DNA of 64,000 bases from Stenopsyche tienmushanensis. Lineage: Eukaryota > Arthropoda > Insecta > Trichoptera > Stenopsychidae. The notes under the pieces were generated by a model, which was not told where the DNA came from, did no database searches, and was given only the letters and a program-made list of their open reading frames with translations. Of this stretch, positions 40,601 to 55,600 are shown piece after piece; within the stretch, counting starts at the first letter, position 1, and each line of letters begins with the position of its first letter. Where the stretch lies: contig WACJ01000519.1 of assembly GCA_008973525.1 (NCBI GenBank), forward strand, positions 1,054,001-1,118,000, written 5' to 3'. The position numbers and the translations under genes were made by a program.

Positions 40601-43600
40601 AAATTAACTTATTAGTAATTTTTGATCAAATTTATCAATGTGTATTTATCAAGTATTGAAAATACTGGTTTCGGGATCCCGGGACTGATCCCGGGATGAT
40701 CTAATGCAGTCTTGAAATCCTGGGATCGAAATTTTGGCTTGGGATTGGATTTCTTAACTACATCCGATCCAAAAGTCAATCCAAAAAGCGCTACATTTTG
40801 GCCCTTATTCGTTACATAAGGTTTAATTTGCGCCCTTAAGAATGATAGGGCCGCGTTATTGAAATTTTAAAAACACATTTATTGCAAAATGATACTAAAA
40901 ATTAGCATTCTCGGCGTTGTTTACCCTCTACGGTTTGCACAAAGACGTTATTAAAATTTTTAAGACTATTATGCCGCCACTAAAAGTCATAGTGAACAAT
41001 ATGGCGTTGCTTAAGGAGCTCACTCCCGGGTTATTAATAATATAACAGTTATGAGACGTAATTAAATTTGAAAGTTCTCAACTTTGTAATTAAGTGGTTA
41101 ATGTCTTTATCTATTTGAAAAGTTTGCAAAGGTCAGATTTAAGAACGTTTAAGGGGAAATTTCGTTATGAAGCGTCTGCACGATAGACAAAGCTCAGTCG
41201 TTTTCCATCGATTCCAATGAACTTTGCGCATTTGAAAGGCCTCCATTATAAATACGATATTATATTTGCCTAAAAATACGTTTGGAATTTCGCCAATTTT
41301 GATCTTAAAAGCTTAGATGTAAATTTCGAAATTCAAGACTTTTAAACTCAATCGCGGTTAACTTTTCATGCCATGCCACTCCAAGTGCCGAAAGACTAAC
41401 AAGATTATTAATAAATAATAAAATTCGAATTCCACTTCGAATTAATATTCTTAATCGTAAAAAATATCGAATATTAGAATATAATATATTTGGGAGGTCT
41501 AATTTTGATTTTTGATGAAAAGTATTTGTTGCATGTTTATAATTATTTAATGCACAATATCGTGTAGGACACGTGGAAATGAATTTAACCTGTTTAGTGG
41601 GCGGGACGTATATATACGTCCAACGTAAAATGCATCGAAATTGGTTAGGACGTATATATACGTCCTCGAAATATACGTTGAGTCCTACAGCAGGCGAGAT
41701 ATTTTTGTTGTTTAACGATTGTGTGAGTTATCGATACATGTTTTTACATGAATTTAAGATAAGTAGAAAATTGGTTGCATTTTGCTATTGCGTTGGAGTG
41801 GATATGTACTTGTAACAACTGTTTTAAAATATATCACACAGAAATTGAGTTTTGAATTTATGTATGGATATATTTTATTTTTTTAAACTCTATGTTTCCA
41901 TTTTATTTATGTGTTTTTGTTTATTGTTTTGTATTTGATTATTTCTAGCACGCATATTCGTTTATTACATTGCGCAAACATAAATAATACACACGTGTCT
42001 TCAGTTTTAGTAATAAATTAATGCATTTGTTGAAGCTAAAAATCGATAAATTCTGACCAATTAATACAATAGCGTTTCAAATAATATAGCATAATTTTTG
42101 AAATAATTTGAATGAATAATCATGTTGTATTAACGCATTAAGTGCATATGACGTATATATTCGTCAAGACCAAAGTACATGCAAAGTGGGTATGACGGAT
42201 ATATCCGCATTGTGAAAGTTGAGCAAACCTCAATAGAAAATGACGGATATGTCCGATTACAGTGTTGTCTACGTTAAATGTAAGAATGATTCATCTCGGG
42301 GACTGACTTGTTCGAACTTGATGATATACTATTTTCGTATACTGGATGTGACGCGACGCGTGAATATTATATTACCATCGATGCACGAGTTTATGATGAG
42401 ACGCAAGACACTCTATCTGTCTCTCTCTCCGATTCACTAATCTCCGCACACAATGTACAAGATAGGTCTTTCTTCGAGAATTTATGATCGATATTTCAAT
42501 CCAGTTTTAATCTGTTTCACAGCATCTTAAAAAAATACTGCTGAGATGATTTATGAAGTTGGGCAGGGCTATCTATAATTGACTTTGCTATCTAAAATAT
42601 CGATTTAAATAATGTTATCCCATTTCGAACATGCGTGGAATGCATTGATGCACAAAATATATTTATCCCGTAGAAAAGTATCCTATTGTGATCGCCAACT
42701 TTGGATAGCGAATATGGTACTTAAAAGCGAAGAATCTGCAAATTAACTTATCCAAAACTTTCGGAACAATGCATCAACTCAGATTTTCGGCATTTAATAC
42801 GAGTTTAATTCCACTCACTATTACTTAGGGAAGATCATCTCAGTCGACATTAGCAATAGGAGGCATTTGGGCCGAATTCTGACGGAGAAAGTTTAGTTTT
42901 AGTACTTTTGATGCTTGTAGAGGTCTTGATAAAAGTTGTGAGCTAAATCTAATATACGCTGTTATAGTTTGACCCTGTTTGTCCATCAACTTGAAAACTC
43001 TTCTACTACCATTTGATGAAATTCTTTTCGGTACTTTCTGCAGCTATTTCCTCGGATAGTTGTTTGTATGCGAAGCGTATTGAACTTCTTAATATCGCCT
43101 TTGCATTTTTCTAATGTTAGTTTGTAGTTCTTTTTAATCGAATGAGATGGCTTTTCCTTCATTCCAAGTTTTCTGCCTTTAGCCATCAGATATAATGTTT
43201 TAACAGATAGCTTTTCCATTAAAGTCGATTTCATTCGATAGAGTATCCTATACATTTTTTCTTTTATTTAATGGATCAATATGTTATTAAAGTTCAAACT
43301 TTTAAAGCCATTATAAGAAAATTTGGACATGAAAAAACTATGCGCAAGATGAATGCCGCGTTTGCTCCTAATGCGGTTTTAAATTTACAAACAATTAATC
43401 AGGGCTTCGAACCGGAATTAAACAAAAACTGAGAACCGGTATAACGGTTTGAAGCCATGGTGAAAAGACATATAATTCAGTTTAAAAAGATGAAAATATA
43501 GTTTATGAGGCATATCCCGAAAGTAAGTGTACTATGACAATAACATGCTGTGATTTTTCTTTTTTTAAGGGTTAACCATACTGGGTATTAAAGGGATATC

Positions 43601-46600
43601 TCCTGACAAAGTGAGCATAGGAAGAATACGGTAGTACGTAAATTCACATTGTCCGCATCTGCATCTGCCAAAAAATTCAAAATCACAATTTTAGGGTAAA
43701 AAAAAAATATACGCACAAGTTTAGTCGAATTTCTGCATCAGAGATAAACCATCATGCACAACAAAATTGTGAGGACATAAAAAACTCAAAAGAACCATTC
43801 AAAACAAAAGGAGGGGTATACTAACGAAAGGAGACAACGCTTGTCTCCTTACACAACCTTAGCCACCAAGGCGTTCTTGGACATTCCCGTACTCCCCTGA
43901 CTTCAGATTATCATATTTTCCCCTCCCTGAAAGAGCACATGGGTGGAATTAATTTTTTAATCGACAAGCATGTGCAGAAAGAGGTTCTAAAGTGGGGGAA
44001 GGAGCTGGTGGGAGAGTTCTTCGAGGAAGGCATAAAGAAGTTTATGAACAGGATAGCGATTACGTTTAAAAATAGTTAACAAGTGTATCAATAATATCTT
44101 GTTTTTTTTCAAATACACTTTTTTCTTCACAATATAATCATTTAGTACACTTACTTTCTGGATATGTCTCTTAGTATTAGTACACCTTTTCGGTATCAAT
44201 TTTAGTAGTGATCATCCGTTTAGTACGATTAAAATGTTCATAAAAACGCAGGTTTATTTAGACAAGGATAATTTTATGTTTTATTCCTGACACTTGGCAT
44301 CTCTTATCTGCTACTATTTTTCATACTTCCATAAATCTCGCTAGCGTTGATTACTTTTAAAACTTACCTAAGATGAGCCTCATTAATTCTGGATCTGACA
44401 TTTTCTATTATAAGTAGGGAATCCCTCCTAAATTGAGACATTCCCGCCGAAATCTGAACACTGGCGCTGGAAACAGTGGCGTAACTAATTGGCGAGCTTA
44501 GGCGACGCCTAGGGGCAGTAACTGTCTAATCTATGTATACATATATACAGTATATATATGTTTTATCAAATTGTTATATTAACTTTTCCCTACCGGTGAT
44601 GTATTTACTACACATCGACTTTAATAATGGGAATATCGATTTCAAATATAATAGATACGGGGTTCAGAATTTTTGTATCCCTCCGTAATATAATTAAGAA
44701 TCGCATCAAAGTTTTATAGTATATAAATATTCATCTGCAGCGACGGAAATAAATAATTTGTCAGGAAATCGGGAATTTTGCGAGTTTTAGTCCGTCTCTC
44801 AGCAGAAAGGAATTTTATCAGTCACATTGATGGTGTTATACGAAAATGGGGGCTCAGGCGATCATCAACTCGTACTAGCATTTAAATATCTGATGACGAT
44901 ACTTCCAACGAGTGTGGAGGCTGAGCGTGTATTTTCATCAGCAAATTGCCTGGATACCAAAATCAGATCCAACCAATTTGGATCCAATCAGATCCAAAAT
45001 CAGATCAAATCTTAGTCATATGTCATTCTTTCAAAATGTCTTATTGTTCATTTTATTTTGTTAATCAGGACATTTGGTTCAGTCACAGTAAATTCTTCCG
45101 ATGGATAGGTCATCGCGTGCTCTCATCGCCTCCTGTTCATGCGTTCATATATATTTAAAATGGTTCGATGTTAATTTCGCCATATTTATTTATCATCCAG
45201 GCTTATGGAGCTATAAATATACCCTATACCCTACAAGATAAATTCTTAATTATTTTAGATATATGTTATTGCTTCGAGCGCTCAACCCCCTCACATTGAA
45301 TGCTCAAAAAGCGTACATCCCGCGTTGTTCTTCGGCACACATCCCTATTATTACAATGTGAATTCATATTGTTTTCAATACATCATATGCCGTATGCTGT
45401 TTATGTTATATTTATTCCACTTAACGGACGAAGATAATTGGGTACGAGCGTTTCCTCGGGGTCTCGTCATATCTCCGAAATTTGCGGGCTAAGTCCCCGA
45501 CCGAAGCTAACCCGACAAATTTATATTTGTACCCGTGTAAATGTGGCGTAAACCTGAACTCCTCCAATTTTCTGACAGCTGTGACTATCATGCACGACAC
45601 GTGTCAACTGTGGGTTCTCTTTTTCGCGCTTAAGCCCTCAAGGCGGCGTTTTGTTTGCGGGGGCCACCTAATGCCTGGCCGAGCACGTTAATTAAGTTTT
45701 GCCAAATGGAATAATTAATCACATGAATTATCTGTTTAATTTGCGGGCTTTGTCTGGGATGCGAAAGTTTTATTCAATAAGCCAAAGTCACTTTGTATAA
45801 TATTATGTCCTGTTGGAGAGCTTGCAGTGAGCGATTTGGGCCAAAATAGGTGAGATTCTGATAATTGACAATATATCGTTAATTTGTGATCTATAGTAAT
45901 AAAAATAGAAGTACGGCATTGAAAATAAAGCGCAGTGGAGCGCTGCGTGCAACATGTGCGTGCATACTCTCCGTAGATCGCTCGAATGCGCACTCAACAT
46001 GTGAGTGCATACTTATCAAATGGTTATAAAATCTAAACGACTTATTTTTTTAAAATATATATTTGCCTTATAATACTATTTTCTGACTGAACCTGGACAT
46101 GGAGTAAACACAAATAAACGCCAAGATTTTTCTTCGCACAAAACTAAATTCGTTCTTTTTACTTACTGCCACTCCCGTGGGAATAAAGTTGGTGGAAATA
46201 TAGTAGAGTAGGAAAAAAGTTCTTAAGACAATTCATAAATAGATTTAGTGGGCAAAGGTTGTTTAATACGGTTGGTGCATTATTCTTCATGTCCTCTCCC
46301 ACCCACTCCCATTTTTTTATAAATATTATTTTCTTGATGAATCGTTTGATATCGAGACAGAAAAATATATATTACAACATCAAGGACGAATTTCAAGATG
46401 GCTTCTGTCCATTAAATGGAGATACCCTAACCCTTCGCCGCCTCATTTGCATAGAAAGTCCCTCGAGAATTAAGGCGCTTAAAAATAATGGACATATTAT
46501 GGTAAAAAATGTTTCTGATAAGCTCCCCCCAACCTTCGATAGCAAAAAGTTCCCCGCTAAAGAAAATGAGAAAAATATCTGTCCGATGTTTGAATTTCCA

Positions 46601-49600
46601 TTAGCTTTTTTCTAGCAGGGCAGAAAATATTTTTTCATTTTAATTGAATTTATTTCCGTTGTTTTTCCGCAGATTTTCCAGACAAATCAACGCTCCAAGA
46701 AAACCGCAGCAGCATGGTGAGCACTTCGACCATTTACAGCACGACCACCAGCTGGTACTCCACGGAGCAGGTCACACCCCCGGGCAGCACGAGGCTACCT
46801 CAGCTGCTGCGGCTCGGAAACCAGACGGTCGACATCAACAAGTCGTTCAAAGTTCCTCAAATGGGAGACGATCCGACGAAATCGAACAGGAGTGTAACAA
46901 ATATCATAGCCGTTAATCAGACTTTAAATAGTGACATAGTTAGTAAAACAGTGTTGACCAACAAAAGTGAAGTTGCTGTAAATAATAGTGGTAGTGGACC
47001 AAAGCAAGCAAGTGTCGTTACGGTCAGTAGTGTGCCTAAATCGTGGCAGGGGACAAAGCACGAGCACGAAGGAAGATATGGTCCGCAGTTCGAAGACGGA
47101 GCTGGTGAAAATTCCACGGTCGTTATTCAATCTGGCGATACAGCACTCTTCGATTGTCGTGTCAGTCTGCTAAGAGATAAAACGGTAACAAATTGGCAAT
47201 TCCTCTCTTGAAAACTTTATCTATTGATCATGGCTCTTGGCTTACTCTTTTTTATTGCGCAAGAAGTTGTTTTAAACACACTGCCGATCCAGTACTCGAC
47301 AGTAGTGTGGGACTCCGGAATTATATCTTAAAATTAAATTAAATTAAATCAAAATAAAAATCCGCCGTTACCCACTAAAACCCCTTCTTGACAGTTTATC
47401 ACCGTGTCTGGCCTAACCGCAATAGGCAATTGTCAGATATGACGCTTAGGCTCGGTGGGTCCTTCTAATGCTTACCGTTTACCGTTCAGCGATTTCTCGT
47501 CTTGGTAACTCGTCATCTCGTCTTTTTTTGGCATCCTTGGCGTTCTTCTACGTAGTCACGCCAAAAGTCCCAGTTATTCATGCTTGCCATCATGCTGTGG
47601 AATATGTTGTCGACGTTGATCTCAGCTATCCCGAGTGCTTGTTCTAGCAGTTTCCTCTGGGGTGCCCAAGCCTCACAGCCTATGATGGTGTACTCTGCGT
47701 CGTCGACCTCCGCTTGACAGAGGTGGCAATTAGCCGATGGTTCTTTGCTAATCCGCTTCAGATACGCCCTAAAGCATCCATGCGCTCCCTGCCACTAGAT
47801 CCCGGCCAGCTTCTTTCTGTAGTTTTCGTGTCTGAGCAACTTATGCCGTATGTGGGATCCATACAGAAGGATCGAGTGTATTACCTCGTTTATGGTATGG
47901 TCTTCTGCATGGCTTTGGCCTTTCAATATCTGGCATGAGCCATCCTAGCTCACTGGCCACCTTCTGCGCCTTCTGCGCAGCTGTTTTGATATATTTGCTA
48001 AAGGTCAGCTTGTTGTCCAAGAGAATCCCGAAGTATTTCAGCGATTTGCTGTAGTTTATCTCGTGACCGTTCACGGCAAGCTTTTTGACCCTCGGTCTTC
48101 TTCTTCTGCTGCAGATCATTTCCTCCATTTTCTCTGCCGCCAGCTGCAGGCAATTTTCCCACATCCACGCGTTGATTCTGGTGAGGGCTTCGTTGCCCTT
48201 CGCTTCATATCCCACGGATGCTGGGTTTCCACCAGCAATGCGACATTGTCTGTGAAGGCAATGAGTTCTTTTCTACTGGCATCTTGGTCTCTATTAAGAT
48301 GTTGTAGACGACATTCCACAGAGTGGGTCCCAGGACGGATCCCTGTGGAATGCCCATCTCCAGTTTCTTCCCTGTGTTGGTTTCGTTGTGATGGACACGC
48401 CGGTTGCACCTTCATTGCGCGCTCGCCTCTTGGATTACTCTAACGTTTCCAATGGTGTCAGATCCGATATTTTCCTTTAAATCACTATTTATTCCTATTT
48501 TAAATATTGGGAATAATTTAGCGCAAAACATTAATATATAAATCTGATATATTAGCTATGAAATATGCTTAGTATTTCGAATATTTTGATTTTAATTATA
48601 TCATGCATGAAATCATCAGCGTAATCATGGTTATTCACTTGATCCATTAAATTCATCTTTTTACTCATAATTATAGCGTATAATTTGATGGTTGTTGAAG
48701 AGAATAAAATCATTTTTTAATAAGATAATTCATATGAGATAAAATTTGAATTGAAAAAACTGCGTATATCTCTATATGGCTCAATATTTTTATCAATTTC
48801 ATCCGTTTGTGGAGTATTAAACAGACAGGCTTTGTGTCATTTTTCTATAATTCAGCTGGTTTGCGTATCATTTTCAATTACAAAGTAGCTCGTCGCTTCT
48901 AAGAGGGGTTTCATTTCAAAGGGTGTACTGTTTCATCGCAGTAGATCATGCCAGTATTATTTTCTATACGAAATTTGAGCAGCCTTGTAGGGGTATTTTG
49001 TTTGTTAAATTCGTGCTTAAATTTTCTAATTTGATGATTGTAACAATCCGATTTAGATGAGAAATATATTCTTGGAAAAATAATATTTTCGTCGGGGACG
49101 TTCCCAGTAATAATTTGCCGGCAAATCATATTTAGCATTCTTCCCAGAGATCCCGCCCCACAGCTCCCAACGTAACTTTGGCAACGTAGTATAAATATGT
49201 TACTATAATTTAATTTTGTTGAACAAGGTTTCATGGCTAAAACGACAGCCTGGAGAGCCACCGAGATTACTGACTGTTGGAGCGCAGACGTATACGGGGG
49301 ATACCCGGTTTACGGTGCAGTTCAGGTATCCTGGCAACTGGAGACTGAAGATTAGTCCAACTAACACTTCCGACGAGGGATTATATGAATGTCAGCTCTC
49401 CACCCACCCCCCGAGAGTTATCAGCGTCTACCTGCAAGTGAGAAGTGAGTACCACTTTATTCTAACCACCATATATAACAAGTATTAAAACCTCGAAATA
49501 ACGCTCAAAGACCGTGAAAATTGTTATTTAAGGGAACATAGCCAATTAGGGGTAGATCTTTTGGTTGAATAAAAAACAAAATCTAATATCGCGAATTTGA

Positions 49601-52600
49601 CTTAATCCTTAGAGTGCTAAGACACGATATATCGTTCGTATATTGATTTTTGAATTGAATTAAACCAATTTGTAAAAATGTAAAAACGGCACGTATTTTT
49701 GGCACTACCGATTTAAACACATTTATGTTCGGATTTCCAATCTTGGCTTGGATATTAAAATAAATATGAAAAACTGTCATTTTAAAATACAACAAGATCG
49801 AGGCGTTAATCTTGATTAAAATTTCGACACAGTTGATTGGGTGGGATTATTTTGGATTTGTCCCCCGTTTCGAAGAATCGTGGAGGGTTTTTCATGCAAA
49901 ATTTTGGAATAGCCTGTCTGTTTCTAGCTGGAATAAAGCTTACCTGTGGAATGTCTAGACTTGATGTTTTATTGCTGCTTACATAAGATTTTTGTCGAAG
50001 AGAGGACACTAATTTCGTCCCATAGCTAAAAGCTTTCATCCAATTGGTCTTCGCAGACGATTTCTGATCCCCTGTGTTTGTAGAACGAGGTCGTCTTGTT
50101 TTCAAGATTAAGATTGCCAATACAGAATCCAGTTGTCTGAGTTTCAAACTTTTGTAATTTGGACGAAAGCAAAAGAAAGACGTGCGGCAGAATCGCAAAA
50201 TTCGCGATCCACACATTTTTTCGCCGAAGACTTGATTAATTTTAAAGTGCCAAATGATAAATTAACACATTTGCGGTGATATTTTCTGCAAAAATATCAT
50301 TTTTAAAAAAGATTTTAGTGTTCTGATACAAAGTAAGCGATGCCGTTTCGCTTTCAATGACCCTTAAGAAAGATGCTTCGGTACTGTCTTTTATGGACGT
50401 AGAGCATCATCGTAAAAACTTTCTTGAGGGGGTGAACAACCTTTTTGCCGCAACGTAATATTTCTATTCTTTCAATTTCATTTCGGTCTTCATACTCTCG
50501 TGATGCTCGTATAAAAGACATTCCGGGCTACATTTTCTTATCGCTCGTTTGCACATTAAGAGTGAGAAAATGTAAATATTATTAAATTCACTTCACCAAT
50601 AGAGCATTTTTTTGTTTTAATTATTTTTAAATGGTAGAACAGATTTATTTTAAGCAAAAATATTTTCACAACTCAGCAATTCATATAACATAACCATCAG
50701 ATGACGAAGAACAATGGGTGAACGTGGTGAATTTTGAATTCATTTGTCATTCATTCGTCATATCAACGATCCGAAATGCGGACCGATTGGACATACAAAC
50801 CTTGTGGCCACTTTGCCCTCTTTTGGGGCTTTTTACGGCATTTTCTATGATCTGTACGATCACGGAAACAACATAGCGTCTAGACACTTTCTATCATAGA
50901 TTTGTTTTTAAACAATAACCGCCATCTATACGTTAGATTAGGTAATTTTGGGACTATCTTTGAATATTATTTTAAAATATACATCATAGTAGTATACAAT
51001 GTATTGCGTTTATAATTAAAAATTAAATTGGATTTCCGGGCGGGTGGAAGTTAGATACTTGCCACGGGCGTTTCATACTCTTGTTGCGGCTCTGGTAATT
51101 ATTACACCTTGGACGATGAAATGAAAGCAGCTGTCAAGTCCTGGATTCGAGAAAAGTCGGAAAAAAATTTTCGTGACGCAATAAAAAAAATTTTTACAAG
51201 TATTTTGTATAATCAGATTCACCGAGTCACTTGATAGTCAGTCTTTGTATATTTTATGGCCAATTTAAATAAACTGTTTCAACAAATAATTTAAAATTTA
51301 TGTAGTTATATTGTGTTTGATATGTTAATGTTCAAGAAAAACATTTTTTTTAATTATTTTAGTACTAACGTCCTAAACGAGCGATCCGAAATTTGGACCG
51401 ATTGCACATTGAAACCTTGTGTCAATTCACACCAATTTTAGAGCATTTAAGGCTTTCTGTAAGAATAAATAAAGTCCAGAATAAATTTGAAAATAGTGAA
51501 CATATATTATATATAAGTATTTATTTTCATACGCTTTAAATAAATAACATTAATTGAGTGGCTGTAAATGATAATTATTCTCTGTTCCCGCAATTGATGT
51601 GTTCAAAAATTTATGGTGGGATCATGTGTTTCCAACAATTATATGATGATGTAATTCAACAGATTTTAATGTAAAGAAACACATTTTTGTTTAAAAATAC
51701 GGTTTATTTATAAATACAACATTGTTTGGTTTAATTATGAATACACATTGATTTCACCAGGATAATGTCTTTATTCCGGTTTCGTCAGATCACATTGAGT
51801 TATGGCAGAAATGAACGATATTAAATAATCTTTGGTGGTCGGGTTATCACATCTTGCCATGACACCCTCCAGGCACTCCTGATGGGAGGTCCAAAATTCA
51901 CAATTTGTTATTTTTTTATGAACTCCGGATATGTCTGTTAGTATGCCCATATTTTCTTCAGATTGGAAACATTCTCCCAGGAACATGTGGTTCGTTTGCA
52001 AGCATTTAGTGCCACCGTCTTTGATGAATTTCGAGAGTTTATCCCCTTCTCCCAGGCACAGGAAATCGATTCCTCTGTTCAGTATGGAAGAAACGCTCTT
52101 GAATAAATCTCGACGATCGACATAGCAAACTGTGAAGTCGGCAATGAAGTTCGTTATGCACTTTTTGATCTCTTCTGAACTTTTGCATCCATTGTTGATC
52201 TTCTGAGACAAATCGCGTGTGTAATTATAGAAATATATCTCGTCAAAGTTGTAGATCTTCTGGATGCATCCCACATACGTCACATAGGCCTCCCTCATCT
52301 TCTGGGATAATTCCGTAAAATCACAATTAACATTTTGGAAACCACTTTCAATACTATTTCCCGAAGCGAATGCCACAAAGGAAAACGCAATTAGATATCT
52401 GAATAACATTTTGATTTAAGTCGTACTAAAAATGTAATTATATTGAGGTATGTCTTCTACAAAAGGCGAACTATAACAACATCGATATTAGCACAAACAC
52501 ATATTTTTATAAGAACAAAATCAAGACATTCCATGAACCATGAAGCTCCATTGCTTCGTATCTTTGAGCGTAAATACGCATTAATAAAATTACAAAAAAT

Positions 52601-55600
52601 CGATAAACAGTCACATTTTGACCCCCGAAGATAAATTTTCGATTGGCAAAACTAAGCACAATGGATCGCTTGAGGTCAAAATATCGTTTTATATAACAAT
52701 AACGAAATATGAATGCATCACTCCATATTGATAATTTAATCAATTAGTCCCTGACATGATCTAACTTTCAATATTGATGGCACAGTCTTTTGATACTTTG
52801 ACTCAAAGCACTTTTGGTAATTGAGGCTTATTAATAACAAATATGTTCAACAATGTCAACGAAGAATATAATTGACCCCGTTTGAAGCATATGAGCTAAT
52901 TATTATGCTTGATCCTCTTTGTATATTATAAAGAATATAAATATTTTTGGCCTAAATCAAGAACACATCCAATTTTTTAAAAACTTTATTTGGAATACAT
53001 CCAGTTTTATTCTATATTTTTATGTAGATCCGCGATAATTATTTTATGGTAATGTTAAAATTTAAATTAATACGATGAAAGGCATGTTTAAAAAGAATTT
53101 CACGTTTATAACGAGCAAAAATTTCATTCAAACGCATTGCATTTCATTGTTATGTTTTAAATATAGGTAAAAAATATGATTTAATGATACAAACTGGTAT
53201 TGATAATTGTAAGCAGTTGATGCGAGGGTGATTCAAATATAACCCGGAATTTTATTTATTGGCAAGATCAAAAAGCGTTCAATCCGATGGAATAAATATA
53301 TTTATAATGAAGATATCTATGTAGTTAAATAAGACACTCCATTTGTGTTTTTATATGCTACCAATATATTTGTACCACAAAATTCCGGATTGTATTTGAA
53401 TCAGCTAGTCTTTTCACCTCAAAAACAATCACATTTCCATCTCCCAGTTAAATTGTAGACAACGTGGACAAGAATGAACGTATGCTGACTAGACTGTAAA
53501 ATAGACTTTAATAAAGCAATTCCAAGATAAATATGTAGTGTTTCTATTTATATGATTTTTTTTATAAACTTTTTTTATGCGATTTTTTGTACATTCCATC
53601 AAAGTGATTTGAAGTTATGCGGTTTTAAAAATAATGAAACCTATCCCTCAGTTTTCTATGTAGTTCAAGTCTTTTTATGCGATTTATTATATGCGACTTC
53701 CCGTGGAACGTATCTATCGCATAAAAATAGACCCAAGTGTATATATAATTCTGAAAGTTCGAAAAAGTCAGTTTCCGAGATGAAACATTCTTACATTTAA
53801 CGTACACAACACTGCAATCGGACATATCCGTCAATTTCCATCGAGGTTTGCTTAACTTTCACAATGCGCATATATCCGTCATACCCACTCTGCATGGACT
53901 TTGGTCTTGACGGATATATACGTCATATCCACTTAAGGGGTTAAAAACACCTTTCTTTCCTTAGATAATAAATGTGATTCCTTTAAAAGAATATGCTTTT
54001 AATATTGTATTGTATGCAGGTATGACAGTGGCAATCGTAGACGAGTCTGGTGAGCCCCTGCGGGAACAATACTACGAAGCGGGCTCCACGCTCTCGCTCC
54101 GCTGCCGAGTGAGGGGCGGCGGCTCTGAAGTGAGCGCCGAGGGCGCCGTGTGGTGGCTGCATGGAACCCGTGCCCTCCACAGGGACGCCCAGCGGGGTGG
54201 CGTGGGGGTGAGATCAGTGGCTCTCAAAGATGGCAACGGGGCGGATAGCACCCTCAGAGTCAGTCGACTGGCGCCGAGCGATGCTGGCAACTACACTTGC
54301 GCGGTCCCTCATGCGATGCACTACGCTTACACAGTACTCGTTCATGTTCTCAATGGTACGTATCAATTTAAGCACTATCATATTCCGAGACTCGTTATAA
54401 TATAGTATATAATACTTGTTAACATATATACAATAATAATTCAAGATTCACCAAATCAGGTGTTATCGCCATTGCTCCATATATTGTCGTACGTACGCTT
54501 TTTAAAACGTATATTTTAAAAACTTATATTATATCTAATGAGTGTGCTCTTAATTGTGTAACGTGGAGTGAAGGCGCTCTCGAAGTAGAATCCTTGGATC
54601 GCTCCCTGTTCTCATGTGTTTTTCAAAATGGTTTGCGCTCGCACGCGGGTTTGTTCTGTTTTCGGACCGTGGTGGTGCCGAGCGATAAAGTGTAGGTGGT
54701 CGAGTGCTAATATAAATACTGTCGTCTTAACTATTTTCTTATATTTATGGAGAAAAGAGAGGTTACAGCTATCAACCTGCGGGAAGGATGTCTTTCCGCA
54801 GCCAAGGCTAATCGACGAATCCCGCTCCGACTGCACAGATTAATAGCGATATTGCGCGAGGATGCCATGTCGCCCACGCAATAATTACTGAAATTAGGAA
54901 GAAAAATTCATAAGACCAGTTCACAACTCTTTTTCGAGTTCTACTCAATTCGGAGATTCCGAGGCATTTCGCTTTAAGTACAATAGAGCGAAATTGGTAA
55001 CACTTGATTTGATGAATCGAATTGTATATATTTTCTATTTTTACACATTAATATATTGTATCATAAGACAATGTTATTTAAAGGGGACAATTTTTTTTAA
55101 TGAAAAGTACCCAAAATGTAACGTTATATACGGAATCAAACAAACTTTCAACCAAACACTTTGATCTCATAAAAGTCGCTCTATATTGAAAAATATATTT
55201 GCTTAAATATAAAGTCTTATCAGTCACGCAAAAGCTCCAGCCCAATCCAATTTAAGATTTTTTATGCTAAAATCCCCCCACAAAAAAAAATTCGCATAAA
55301 ATATACATCGCTTCTTGTTTAGCATGCTTCGAGCAAAATGATCTTCGTTATCTTCTTTACGTGATTTTTATACAACAAAAAATAAGGAAATCCCACATAT
55401 TATTTGTATTTTCCGTCTTAACCACACGTCATGAGCATGCGACTCCCGAGGAAATATTATTTTTAGCAATTGTACGTACGCGAAGAGGATCTCTCCCGGC
55501 TTGTCCCGATGTGATTTTAGGATAACAAGCCGTATTTTACTTCATTAGGATTCCGCTTTCATTTCTATAAGTGCCATTGTAGTTTTCGGGAGGCACTTTC

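Larger units (their letters stand above)
7669..46672 (+). other. dpr intron 1, about 39 kb
   Basis: Bounded by GTAAAT at 7669 and TTTTTCCGCAG at 46672, with phase 1 on both sides. No other real coding exon was recognised inside it, and the reading frame is complete without one. It is filled with the repeats listed separately. Confidence 0.85.

Noticed and set aside
41573..41815. 80-codon plus-strand frame
   Set aside because: It overlaps palindromic transposon-end sequence and has no motif.
46259..46615. 118-codon frame just before exon 2 as extra dpr coding sequence
   Set aside because: It has a stop before exon 2 and no splice support, and exon 1 already joins in phase.
47185..47211. Extension of dpr exon 2 to the TGA at 47209
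   Set aside because: GTAACA is a donor, and joining to 49228 restores the conserved DKT-VSW Ig1 sequence.
54072..54290. Minus-strand frames over dpr exon 4
   Set aside because: They exist because the exon is GC-rich; the plus strand encodes the Ig domain with correct splice sites.
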